64,000 nt of DNA from Bilabrum cf. latius (lineage: Eukaryota > Bigyra: Bicosoecida > Bigyra > Bicosoecida): NCBI GenBank assembly GCA_965178125.1, contig OZ237769.1, positions 591,120 to 655,119 on the forward strand, given 5' to 3'. Each line of letters begins with the position of its first letter. The stretch's first letter is position 1. Below the pieces are notes generated by a model. That model was not told where the DNA came from, did no database searches, and worked only from the letters and a program-made list of their open reading frames with translations. Positions 1-11,560 of this stretch are shown in pieces. The position numbers were made by a program, and so were the translations under genes.

Positions 1-937
1 GGTAGCCCCCCCCTTGCCCGTACTCGCCATACCCCTAGCCCCCCATCACCGCCTCTTGTTCCCTGGCCGCCATGACAAGCGCCTCCCGCAGCAGGGTCGC
101 CTCCTCCCTGGCCTCCTCCGCGCGGCGCCGCTCCTTGTCCACGTCCTGTTCCGCAGCGGCGCGGGCTGCGGCCGCGTGCCTCCATCTGCTGGACGCGTCC
201 TCCAGCTGTCTCTCCATGCGGCGCACGGCCATGGCGCTCGCCCTTGCTTGTTCCCTGAGCGCCTGCTCCGTGGCCCTGCTGGCCCCATCGGCGAGCATCA
301 CGGCGTCGAGGACTCGCCAGGCGCGGAGCAGGGCCAGGGCGGCGGCGGTCGAGGGACCTAGGGCCAGCGGGGCCGCATGTTCCGGTGGAAATTCAACCAT
401 GGACGCAATCGCAGTGAGCATGTCCTTCCGCATGACGAGCAGCGCAAACACGAGCAGCCCGTCGAGCAGGCAGATCGGCGAGGGCTGGCCATTGGAGGCG
501 ACCGAGAGAGCCTCGAGCACGGCGACAAGGCCGGATACCAAGAGTATGGGGAGCAAGAGCTTTTCGCTAAGCCACACATACGAGCCGTTCTGTGATAGGC
601 ACCCTACAGCGACCAAGCAGTGGGCCCAGGCGAGCACCAGCCCAACCATTCGAACGGGGCGGCTCGCCAGCCAGCTGCCAAGCCTTTCCATCGTGCTTTC
701 CTTGTCTGCATCGCCGCGAACAGATTCCTATGATGATTCAGTTATTCTGAGTTTTCCTTCTTTCACTTTCCCGGACGACTTCCCAGAGTTGCCCGTTTCG
801 CTGCTCGCCTCTGCGAGCGACGCCGCCAGCTTTGCCTCGGCAGCTTCGGCCGAGTCGCGCAAATTGGCCTCTCGTTCCTACGCGCTTTTCTGAGCGACCT
901 AACGTTTCCGAACTGCCGCGGCAGTATTCACATCCAT
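1..937 (-). CDS. Hv1-like voltage-sensor-domain protein with coiled coil (3' partial)
   Basis: The frame opens at ATG 937-935 and runs off the left window edge with only TAG codons inside it (for example at 901-899 and just after residue 300), which are read as Gln. The first ~80 residues are charged and Ala/Glu-rich. Four hydrophobic segments follow from about residue 95 to 215, then a strongly predicted coiled coil rich in E, R and A. The fourth segment reads ALALLRAWRVLDAVML, resembling S4 of voltage-gated proton channels (R-x-W-R), and the third contains LLDGLLVFALL, resembling S3 of the same family. A C-terminal coiled coil directly after S4 is also the Hv1 layout. The position where Hv1 has a third S4 arginine is occupied by D. 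The family call is inference; another four-helix voltage-sensor-like membrane protein is possible. Confidence 0.5.
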
Positions 938-1032
938 GCCGCGGTGGCGATATATTGTGGGCAACGCTCCGCAGGGTTTTTTAAGTCCGAGGAACGTTCG
1001 ATTCAGTCCAAAACGATTCCCCGCGTTCTGTT

Positions 1033-2274
1033 TCACGGCAAGCCTTCGGGGCCATCTGAGTCGCTGTCACCCTCGTCGGCGGCAGCCGCAGCTCCGCCTC
1101 CGTCATCCGCCCATGCCACCCTACGGCCCACTGAGCTGCCCCTGCTGGCACCGGCACCAGCACCAGCACTGCCACTTGAGCGCGAGCCCTCCCCAAGCAC
1201 ACCAGGGGGTCCCAGTCCCATCCCCTTTTCCATCGCGCCCAGACCCCCCTCCAAAAGATCTCCGAACCCGCCCCCGCCCCCGCCCGGGGGCCCCTCCCCC
1301 TCCCCCTCCGCCTCCCGCACCTCTTGGTCCAGCTCCCCCTCGCTCTCGGAGAAACTCGCGTCCGAGTCATCGGGCCCGCACAGCCCCAGCGGAAGAAGCT
1401 GCGCAGGGTCTCTCGTGCGACGGGGACCGGACATTCCAGCCAGCCCGGCTCCACCCCCTCCGCCCTTCCCCCCCCACTCCCCCGATGGATCAGACAGCCC
1501 CCCCGCAGCGGCCTGGAGGGACCTGAGCGCCTCCTCCGCCTTGTTCCGGTCTCTGGCGGCCACTGACAGCACGGCCCGCGCCTCCTTCTGCTTTTTCTTA
1601 TCTTGCCTCGCCTGCTCCTCCTCGTCCTGCAGCCCCAGCGCCTTCTGCATGCTCCTTGCCCCCTCGGCCAGCTCCTTCTGCCTGCCCTTCTCGAGGCCCA
1701 GGATCCGAGACCGAACCTCTGAGATGGTGACCCGCAACTCGTAAATGCCGCCCTTCTTGCCCATGGTATTGCGGCGGGACTGCATCCCGCGCCAGAACTG
1801 CGCCCCGCCCAACCCGATTTGCATGTCAAGCTGGAGGTCGATGATCGGGCCTGCCGCGGCGGGGTACTCGAGCAAGAAGAGCTCAAAGCGCTCCCGGGAT
1901 ATGAACTCCTGCTCCTCGGCGTGCATCTCGCGGAGAAGTTTCTACAGGGCTGCCACGACCCGGTCGATCCCGTCGATGCGCCCCTGTCCCTTTTCGTCCT
2001 GGAACATGTCCTCGATGACCTGCCGGAGCTCCTGCTTTGACAGCTCCCCCGACTGGTCGTTGTCGTACAGCTCGAATGCGAACATATTGATCGAAGCCGA
2101 GTCTAGTGTGTTGAAATTCCACACTGCCGCCACGAATTCCCCAAAGTCCATCGAGCCGTCGGAGTCCTCGTCGAACACGGTCATAACGCGGCGCAGAAAC
2201 GGAGACGACTTGGTGTCCACAAAATCCACGAACTCGTCGTACGACAGCTATCCAGATCTATCAGTATCAATTTT
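1033..2274 (-). CDS. EF-hand calcium-binding protein with coiled-coil and Gly-rich tail (5' exon unresolved)
   Basis: The exon begins at 2274 after a tttag splice acceptor and ends at TGA 1035-1033. It opens with a canonical EF loop DTDRSG-UAG-LSYDE, in which an in-frame TAG occupies loop position 7, a variable position. Two more loops follow (DEDSDGSMDFGE and DNDQSGELSKQE). A second TAG separates VVAAL from KLLREMHAEEQEF. After about residue 170 comes a coiled-coil segment with EEEQARQDKKKQKE, then an acidic, Gly-rich low-complexity tail. The upstream donor is probably CAG|GTACCG near 2341. No convincing ATG lies in phase before it; ATG at about 2405 (MGAGASS) is in the wrong phase for this acceptor, so another exon or junction is missing. 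The closest known type is a calcium sensor with several EF hands; the target is unknown. Confidence 0.7.
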
Positions 2275-2531
2275 CTAAAATATGTCAAACAGAACTCGGG
2301 TCTCTCCTTCCGTGAGACTAAGCACCGAAAGGAGAGGCGCCCAACGGTACCTGGCAGACTTGAACTCGCTACTGTTTGCTGTGCTGCTCGCTCCTGCCCC
2401 CATCGGATTGTAGGATCGTAATGGTTTCTATCGGTCTTCAAGAACCAGTCATCATTATCCGTGTTAGTCTATCAAGCGGGTGCAAGGCTCAGGAAGCAAG
2501 CACTAGCATGGTGTATCAGCTCCGAATCCCT

Positions 2532-5500
2532 TCACGTTGCGCTGCCACTGCTGGCGGCCCCTCCGTTCTGTCCTGCCGGCTTCTGCCCCGCTTCTGCCAA
2601 CACCGCGCCCCCGCCCCTACCCCCGCCCAGTCGGAAACGAGAGAACAAGCTGCGCGCCCCCGCCGCCAGCCGACCCGCCATGCCAGGCCGCCCCGCTGGC
2701 ACGCCCCCTCCAGCAGCAGCAGTAGCAGCAGCGACCCCCCCATCCCCACCCTCATCGCCCGCCCCACCGCTGGACTCCTCACTCTCCTTTCGCAGCACCT
2801 TTCCCTTCTCCTTCCCGCTGCCACCCACCGCCATCACCCTCCTGGCATGCAGGGCGGCCACAGTCGCAGTCTTGAGATCCACGTCCTCGTCCTCGTCCTC
2901 GTCCACATCAGCATCCTCGTCACTGCCTCCGTTCTCAGCACCTCTGTCCTGATTGTCATCGTTGCTACCGTCATTTCCCGCCATGGGACTGCCCTCGTCA
3001 CACTCCTTATCCCCCTCCCCCTCATCTCCTCCTGCACCCGCACCGTCCCCCGCCCCTGCCCCAGTCCTTGGTCTTGGCCCTGCCTCCCCCTCCCCTTCCC
3101 CCTCACCCTGGCCCTGACCCCCCTGTGCGTGGTCTAGTTCCTCGGGAGCAGAGCACACGGAGGCCGCCGAGGAGGACGACGAGGAGCCGCCCATGCTGCC
3201 CTTCCCCTTCCCCTTCCCCTTCCCCTTCCCCGCCCCAGTGCCCCCGGCTGCCTCCACACTACCCCTCTCCCACACCCCCTCCATCCCATTTCCCTGCTTG
3301 CCCTTCCTTTCCTTGTTCCCCAGCCGCCGCAGCATACCCCTCGTCACCTTGAGGCGACAGGCCCGCCCCGCCAGTGCTCGTCCATCCCTCGGCAGCCCCC
3401 GCCTCACCGCCCCGGGCAGGGCCTGCAGCAGTGTCCCCATGTCGGGGTCACTCAGCAGCAGGGTACCCCTGGCCCCCTTCAGCAGTGACAGTGTCGTGCG
3501 ATGCACCCCCTTCCAGCCCTGCTCCATGGCCAGGTCCATGGCGGCCTCCCCCAGCGGGCCAGGGAGGCTTTCCCCACTGGAGAACAGCGTCATGCAATGG
3601 CCGCTGGAGAACATGCCCGCCCCCACCCCCGCCTCCCCAAGGTGTCTCCCCAGGTCAGGGAACAGTCCCTGCACCAGCGACTCGCATTCTGCGAAGTACC
3701 TCTGCACCCGCGGCAGCCCGCCGCAGTAGCACCCGTGCATTCGCAGGGCACTGCCCCGCACCATGCGCTGCACCAGGCACACAGACAGGGCCATGTGACG
3801 AGTGCTGGCAGAAGCAGCAGTCGCCTCGTCTTTGCCGTTCTCCGCCGCGAGCACGGCTTCTAGAATCGCGCAAGCCACGTAGTTGAGACCCTGGCAGTAG
3901 GACAGCTGCGCCAGGGCGGAGGCAGGAGGCAGCGACAGGACCATCTCAGATGCACCACCGTGCATTGCACCCTATCCCTCGGACCCTATCCTCCCACTGC
4001 CCCCCTCTCCCTCTCCATCTCCCTCCAGCTCCATCCTCATCCTGGCCTCAAGAGCAGAAGCCGCCAGCCGCTGCACCTGCTGCAGGCCCCCCCTGAGTGC
4101 TCCCTGTGCCTGCCTGACCTGCAAGGGGCTCACATCCAGCTCCAGAGGGACGCTGGCACTGGCTGGGGATGCCGCCGGTTGCAGCCTATCGCTTGGTTGC
4201 GACCGGGGCATGGTCATGCTGACTGCCAGCACCAGCGCACGGACATCCTCGGGGGTGTGCCGCAGGGGCGGGCTCTTTGGCACGGGTGGTGGAGGCCGTA
4301 AGGCCACACTGCTGGTGTCTCTGGCCCCAATTGATGCGTCTCGCTTTCTTCTTCTTCCGCTATCACCACCGTGTGCTGGCCCGTCGCAGTCACCCTCTCT
4401 ATCCAGGCTTTCTTGCTGCTCGTCCTCGTCCTCGTCCTCTTCCTCCTCCTCCCCTTCCTCGATGGCCCCGGCGGTGGGTCCTCCCAGCCCCCGCTCCATC
4501 GTGCACTGCACCTGCAGCACGCCCCGCAGTGCAGTGCACAGCCATTCAGGCAGTGCATCTCGGCTGCGTGCAGCAATGGCAGCGGGCGAGTCCTCCCCTC
4601 GCCCTACCTGACTGCTGCTCCCTGCTGCTGCACCGCTGCCGCTGCTGCTGCTGCTACCGACCTTGCCACCACCATCATCGTCACTACCTGCAGTACTCTC
4701 ACTCCCACCTGCAGCACCACCATCGTGCGATGCACCCGAGCCGGCGCTGCCCCCAACCGATGCTCCTCCGCTATCGACGTCGCCGGCTGCGGCACCGTGG
4801 GTCTCCTCCGTTGCACCTTTGGGGGCACTGGACCCGCCAGCACCGCCATGCACTGCACCTTCAATCACATTTGCGATAACCTCGCCGGGCACCTGTTCCA
4901 GGGCGGCCTCCAGCGCCATGTCCTCGATCGCGGTTGCAACCGCATCGCGAGAGGGCTCCGGCCGGGCCCGCGCCTCCACGGCCTGCACCAGCACAGCGGT
5001 GGGCGCCGCCGGGCCTGCACCTGCGATTGTGTCTGCGTCTGCATCTGGATCAATGCCCGACGTGGATCCACTTCCGTCTGATGCTGGCACCGGAGAGGCG
5101 TCGGCTGGTGCGGCGGCGTCTCCTTGTTCCCTGGGAACTTGTTCCCTGGGAGTGTCCCTCCAACGGAACGTGCGGCGGAGATCCGTGTCGATCTGCGAGT
5201 GTGACGAGTGCCATGGTGGCCGTACGGGCGGCCCCTCCACCTGCACGTCGGGCAGCCCTGCACCCCTGCACACGGAGGACGGGGACAGCCCTGCAGGTGG
5301 GGGAGAGGACCCGCTCCCAGGCCTTGGCCCCTCTTTTCCTTTGTCCCCTGCCCCTCCCAATCCCTCCTTAGGTCCCTGTATCCGCCCCTTGCTTTGTCCC
5401 TTTCCTTGTCTCTGCTCTTCCCTCGCCCTGGATGCGTCTGCCTCGGCGAGTCGGAGCAGCTGGTCCAGCGAGCGGCGGGCACCCGAGAGATCCACGCGCC

Positions 5501-8369
5501 ATCGGCCAGATGCAGGTGCATCGCACTGCGGCGATGCACCACCACCTAGATCCTCGCAATACCACTCGTCACACCCCTGCAGCTGCTGCTTGCCCCTCCC
5601 CCTCCTCCTCTACACCCGAGTGGCCCGGTGCAGAGCCCCCCTGGCGCACAGGGCACACCCCACCAGCAGGGCAAGCCCTGTGCCTCGGTCCATCGAATGC
5701 CTCTATCCTGCTGCAGCTGCTCCTGCAGCACTGCTGGACTGACCCATTCCCCGGCCACTGCCACTGCCCTATCCCCCCTCATGCCCCTCCCCCTCCCCCT
5801 CATGTCCCTCCCCCTCCCCCTCTCCCCCGTCAACCAGCGCACACACCTCCAGGGCCGCCCGTGCTTCCACTGACAGGCCCTCCCAACTCGCAGCACCTGC
5901 AGATCTTGCCAACCCAAGCCCAAGCCCAAGCCCGAGCCCGAGCCCGAGCACCAAACGAGCCGTGGCACGACACACAGCGGCCTGGGCAGGCGGCAGCAGG
6001 CAAGGCACGCCATCCGGGCCGGGAGCCACACACATGGGCCGCGGCAGGAGCGACGCATCGACCGCGTCCCCGGTACCGCACTCGTCACACCACGCAAGCA
6101 GCCCTGCGTGCACCCTTGCCGCCGCCAGCGCGATGGTCGCATCCGCCACGGCCCCCGCCGCCCTGGCCCTGGCCCTGGCGTGCGCGGCCTCCTGCCCCAG
6201 CATGCGCACCTTCCTGGCCACGTCCTCCTCGGCCACCGCCAGCAGGCCCCACTGTTCCCTCTCGTCCTCGCTGAGGGAAGAGGCGTGTGCGGGGGGAGAC
6301 ACGGACTGCAGGAGACCGGGGGAGGGAGGCACGGGGGGGGACAGGGGGCCTCGGAGGGGGGAGGGAGGCGCCTTGACGGCGGGGACACCCTCCTCCTCGG
6401 TTGTTCCCTGGGAGTGGTGGTCCTCTTCCGTGCCCTGGGCGGACTGCTCCACACCAACGGGCCCGCTGCCTTCACCTGCAGGAGGATCCAGCGCCTGAGG
6501 GATGGGGGCAGCTGCCGTGTTCCCTGCCATCAGAGTGCCAATGCTGCTGCTGCTGCTGCTATCGTCCTATGCTTTGTGCGGCTTGATAAACTGGGAGAGC
6601 TGCAACCGAGTGTGACGAGTGGGTGTCGTAGCTACCGCGGTGCCTCCAGCAGAGGTCGCACGGCTGCCCTAGTCCTAGGCGTTCTTGCTGCCTGCAGCCT
6701 CTGCATTGCCGGATCCTGCAGCTGGACGACTTGTGACTTCGGGCGCCGCCTGTGTGCCTCCATCTGAGCCTGCTCGCCCATCCTCGTCCTGATGCTCACT
6801 GCTGCCACTGCTTGCCTTGCCTTCAATGCTCGCGCCTTGTTCTTCCTCACTGGCACCTTGCTCCTCTTCCTCATCCTCCTCCTCCTGATCATCATCATCA
6901 TCGTCATCATCGTCATCACCACGCCCCGATGCACCCCCCGCCCCCGGCTATCCCCCCCCCTTCAGCTCTTCGTTGGTCCTCTCGATGGCCCCCCTCAGCA
7001 GCGCCTCCCTGCGCCCCCTCAGCTTCAGCACAGCCGCACGGGCCTCCTCCAGCATGTCTGCGGGGACCTGCACTGCCTCGCAGCACGACGCGGCGTGCAG
7101 CAGTGCAGTGCACCAGCCGGGCAACACCCACGCTGCGCCTGGCACCCTGACCGGACCAGTATCCTCCACCCCACCTTGTGCTCCGGCGCTGGCCGGCCCT
7201 AGAGCTCCCCACGCACTCGTCACACCAGTACCGCCGCACGCTCCCAGCAGAGCAAGCCTCCTCACTTCTCCACTGCCCCTCGCACCCCCACGGGGGGCCA
7301 TCCGCGCGCCGTCATTCCGCCCCGATGATGCACCAGTGACACTCCGGCTGGCGGCTCTCCCGCTCGCCGCTGCAGCCACGTCACTCAGCAGCCAGTGCAT
7401 CCACGCCGCCATGCGATGCACCCTAGGAACACTCATCACACGCCTACTAGCTCCTGTCCTGTTCTTGCTCTCTGCTGCTGTGACAAGCAGCCCGCCCCTT
7501 GCCCATCCTCCCCACACGCGCTTCGATACCCACCCCTGGCGACCGAGCCAGCCCCGTGCACCACCGTGCAGTGCACCCGCAGGCTGCTCCCGCCCGCAGC
7601 AGGCCCAGTACCACGCACGACATGCAACCCGTGCTGCCCCCACTCCCTGTTCCCTGGGGCCCAGCCGCCCCAGCACCAGTTCCAGCACCTGCCGCAGCGC
7701 CCTCTGCCCCACCCCCACCCCTACCCGCACACTCACCCGCACAGCTCCGGGCCCGGGCCCGGAACTCGACTCGCAGTCAGCTGCCGCCCACGGCGCGGCG
7801 GGCTACCACGGATTACGATCAGCCTCGCGCAGCTCCGAGTCGCCAATGGTCCGCATGAGCGCCCCCCTCCGGCAGGCCCGCCGCAGCACGGCCCTGGCCC
7901 CGCCCCACCGCCGCCCGAAGCCGGCCCTGGCCAGCGAGTCCTCCCGCTTGGCCATCGCGGAGGTGCCGTCCTCGTCCAGTCTCGCGGTCAGTCGAGATCC
8001 GTAGGAAGAAGGTTCGTCGAAAGAGAATCCCCTGCCGCCGAAGCTGCTCGCCATGCTAGAAGCAGGGCTGTCGGACCGGCCCAAACCGGCAAGCTTCGAT
8101 TGCCAGGCCGGCTTTGGAGTCAACGGCGATTGTGGGCTGGAACCGCCGTCTGCTGGGTTTGATATGAATTGTTTTACCCAGCCGGGCAACCTATCGAGCT
8201 CTTTCAGTCTTCGCTAAGCGCTGCGCAGCCTCGCACTCGTATTTGCCATTTCCGCCTCGGCACGGTGAGCTCGCTGCGCTTGCTCTTCGTGGTCCGTCCG
8301 GGCTTTCGCTAGCTGCATCTTCGATATGATAAGCTCCTCCTGGAGCTCATCTGACGTTAGGTCAGCCAT
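2532..8369 (-). CDS. Giant TBC-domain RabGAP-like protein with large internal insertion
   Basis: A single 1945-residue frame runs from ATG 8369 (MADLTSDELQEELIISKMQ) to TGA 2534-2532, interrupted only by about ten TAG codons (for example 8210, 7803, 6948, 5769 and 3972). The N-terminus is a coiled coil. TBC signatures are present: SQIDTDLRRTF near residue 1060 matches the IxxDxxR arginine-finger motif, and YCQGLNYVA near residue 1490 matches the glutamine-finger YxQG motif. C-terminal TBC helices follow (GMFSSGHCMTLFSSGESLPG...EQGWKGVHRTTLSLLKG). In ordinary TBC domains the two fingers are a few tens of residues apart; here about 400 residues of Ser/Gly/acidic sequence lie between them. Expected role is GTP hydrolysis on a Rab in membrane traffic. 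It faces the chaperonin-like gene head-to-head across 68 bp. Confidence 0.75.
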
Positions 8370-8437
8370 CCTTTGGTGTGATTCGGCATGTGGTCCGGCT
8401 CGACACCACCTTCGTCACATCTGCCAGTGGAGCGTGC
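8370..8437. promoter_or_regulatory. Very short bidirectional intergenic region (TBC / chaperonin-like)
   Basis: Only 68 bp separate the start codons of the minus-strand TBC gene and the plus-strand chaperonin-like gene, so promoter and 5'UTR functions of both must overlap here or extend into coding sequence. I see no obvious TATA box. The plus-strand start could be misplaced, because the frame stays open leftwards. Confidence 0.4.
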
Positions 8438-11290
8438 ATGCCAGTGGATTGCAACACTCGGTCGTTCGAGCCGAATGAGATTTGTGGATGCAGACTAGCC
8501 CTAAGTGCGAAACGCTGTAGAACGGCGATCGGATCTTGTCGCATGCAAGGCGGACTGGCTGGGCCATCCGAGACTTCGAGCCGACTGCAAGCTGCCTTGA
8601 ACATCCTTCGATCCATATTGCGCGATGATGACGCGTTTGAGTCTACAATTATAAAGGATGGAGGCAGACCATTCTCGGTCGCGGGCGCAAACAAGCTGCT
8701 GCTGTCCCTGTCCGAGCCCGGACCTGGCCCACCGGGGACCGATCGGCCTTAGCTGCCACACATGTCGTTAGGCGGCCCATTTGCTCAAGAAGCTAGCGCA
8801 GGAGCCATTCGGCTCATTGCAGCATCCTTCAATCCTCTGGAGGCCCGCCATGGCAAGCGAGCATCTCGCCTCGCCACCCGGGCACTTGCTTGCCTGCTCG
8901 AGGCCGGCCTCCTTGGTGGGGCCAGCGACAAGCGTTCACAACAATACGCCTACCGGACCAGATCATCAGCTGGTTCTCTCGCGGGCTGGCCCGCTCTAGA
9001 CCGGGGCGGGGCCTTGGCCCAGCGCTGCCTGCAGCAAGCTGCTCTGGGACCGACACCTGCGGCCGGCTCGTCTGCTGGAGCAGGGGTGCATCCCATTGCA
9101 GTACGCGCATCGTTTCGAGACAGTGGGGCGCTGCTTGGGGTTGCCCTCGGTCGGATCCAGGACTCGCTGTGGGGAGGCCGATCGGGCGCGCGAGGGGCAG
9201 GGGAGGGCGGGCGGGGCTGGGCGAGGGGCCTGGCGCTGGAGGTGCTCCGCGGGTTTTTGGCGTGTGTGGATGCTGCCCCCGCGGAGGGGGGGCCGCCTAG
9301 GTGTGTGATGAGTGTGGTGGGGGTGGGGCCCGGGGTGGGCCCGCTGCTGGCAGAGGGTGCGCCCCTGCGTGAGCTGTGGAGGGATGAGGAGTGGGAGAGG
9401 GAGGAGGACCTGCAAGAGGAGCAAGAGGATGATGATGAACGTGAGGAGGAGGAGGAGGAAGAGGAGGAGGCAGTGGTGGACCTTGATACTTTCCTATCGG
9501 GCAGTAAAGGCCAGACAAAACTTGAAGCGAAAGGGATAGCAGCAGCAGCGGCCGCAAGCCAGCAAAGGAAGATCAAGCATGGCAATGATGAAGAGGGCGA
9601 TGCAGGTGCACTGCGCGGTGGCTCATATGACGCCGACTCAGCGCTGGCAAGCGCATTAGCTGGCGATTGGAACGACGACGATGCCGGGGGTGAACATGGA
9701 GATGCTGCAGCGGGCAGCGGCACAGCACCTCGCCGCCCGCCCCTGCCTCCTCTCTGGGCCACCAGGCCGGCGTGTTCCCTGGAGCGGAGAGTGGTGGTCC
9801 TTGACACCCCTCCGCCCATCGTGTCGCCCCCCTGGGACTCAAGGGTCAGGCGCCAAGCGGGGTGGGCCCGGGTGCGGGTGTCCCCATGTGGGGGGTGGGC
9901 CATGGGGCCTTGCAGGGTGCTGGCGGTGCGGGAGTCGATCGATCTCGTGGAGGCGGTGCGGGGGCAGCTGGGCGAGGCGCGGCTGGCGGTGGATGTGGAT
10001 CCAGGGAGCAAGGGGGCGCTGCACGGCGGTGCGTGGTCGGGGGTGGTTCGTGAGCGCGCACAGGCAGTTGCGGATCGCCTGGAGTGTGCGCTGGTGGAGA
10101 GGGTGGCGGGGGCGGTGCTGCGGTGCCTGGGGAGGGGTGCCCAGGGGAAATCCCCTGCGGATGAAGGGGGGGGCGCGTCGGGTTCCAAGGCTGCGCCAGC
10201 CCCCACCTCTAGTGGCATGGGTATAGGCAGGGGGAGGGGCGGCTTGCTTCTGGTGCAGAAGCGGTGCTCCCCCCTTGTGGCCAGGGCACTCGCCTCCAGG
10301 GGGGTGTTGGTGCTGCCCCGGCTGTCGGCGAGGTTCTTCGGGGCCGCGTGCAGTGCATGCGGGTGTGTGCCGCACGAGGACTGGAGGGGGCTCGTTGCTG
10401 CTGCAGGTAGTGCGGGCGCAGGCGAGAGTGGGTTGGGCGACGATGGGGCAGCGAACGGGTCGGACACGGGGGCGGATGCGACCGCGGGATGGCTGCAATG
10501 CATTGCAGTGCGCGCCCCCGGACTGCCTGGAGACGTATCAGTGGGAGAGGGGCGTGCGGTGGCTTCGGCGGGGCGCTGGACAGCCGTACTGCGGGGGGGT
10601 ATTCCGCAGGGGAATTCCCCTGGTCCTGTTGGGGGCATGCTAGGCCCCCGCAGGGCCTCCCTTCTTGTCCAGGGGTCCACGGAGAGCTCCACCGGGGGAG
10701 CGGTGCGTGCGGCGGAAGAGGGGCGGGCGGGGCTCCTGGGGCTGCTCGTGCGGCCGCAGTGCATTGCTGTGCCTGCCTGCGTGACGAGTGCGGGATGCGT
10801 GGGCGAGTGGGAGGCAGCGTGCTGCCTACTGGGCGCCGCGGCGCTGGTTCCGCTGTGGAGGGGGCTCCGGGGCCAGGGAAGAGGCCCCGAGGCAGCGGCT
10901 GTGTACTCCCTCGCCAAATCCATGGGAGCGGGTGCATTGCATGGCAGTGACGCAGGGGGCGATCGCCCATTGGAGGCACGGGCGGCCTGGGAGGATGCAA
11001 GGGGCAGGTGCCTGGTGGCGAGGAGGGCCTGGGAGCGAGCTCTGGAGGCCGGTGGGGCCGCTTGCAGCGGGTGCATGGGGCCGGAGGGGGGTGGTGACGG
11101 GGCGGAGGGGAGAGGGGAGGGTGCTGCGGATGCGAGTGCGGATGCGGAGCCGACCGGGTCGGTTCCGTGTGACGAGTGCGTCCGCGCGGGAGTGTCTCTG
11201 GTGCCGGTGCATGCCGTGCTGCAAGCCGTGGGCTCTGCTTGTTCCCTGGCGAGCGTGCTGTGCCGGGTGGATGGGGAGGAGGTAGGCTGA
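8438..11290 (+). CDS. Divergent group II chaperonin-like protein (BBS6/10/12-like)
   Basis: The frame from ATG 8438 to TGA 11288-11290 encodes 950 residues with one in-frame TAG at 8750. The N-terminus (SSRLQAALNILRSIL...IIKDGGRPFSVAGANKLLLSL) has the layout of the chaperonin equatorial start, where CCT subunits read alxaLrsiL...itnDGatIL. Near residue 600, GLLLVQKRCSPLVARALASRG resembles the apical-domain nucleus of CCT and BBS chaperonins. The C-terminus (VSLVPVHAVLQAVGSACSLASVLCRVDGEEV) resembles the closing equatorial helix. Catalytic GDGT is not seen, and long acidic and Gly/Ala inserts are present (9395-9480), so an ATPase cycle is doubtful. This fits vertebrate-type BBS chaperonin-like proteins better than a CCT subunit. 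Subfamily is inference. Confidence 0.5.
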
Positions 11291-11560
11291 CCCACCCACT
11301 ACTTGGTGCAATGGAACTAAACGAAAGGTGTATATACTATCCGTGTACTGGATGCCTGCACCGCACAATCAAGCCATCTTGTTGAGTCCCTGCACGGCCG
11401 GTTGCAAGGCGTGGAGGGGGCTGCCATGGAGGCCAAACCGAGCACAATCACCCGATGTGGCACCACCATGACGCTCGCCCTCTCGCAAATTAGAATGAAC
11501 GTTCTCGAGACACCGGCCAACGGGCACTCAATCCAACCCCAACCCGCAGATCACCCGCCA

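Noticed and set aside
72-893. Plus-strand 273-codon frame opposite the Hv1-like gene
   Set aside because: It is the Ser/Ala-rich antisense shadow of a GC-rich coding region; the minus frame has membrane helices, a coiled coil and a proper ATG.
8950-11295. 781-codon minus-strand frame opposite the chaperonin-like gene
   Set aside because: Composition is Pro/Ser/His-rich as expected for antisense of GC-rich DNA, and it has no domain; the plus frame has chaperonin motifs.
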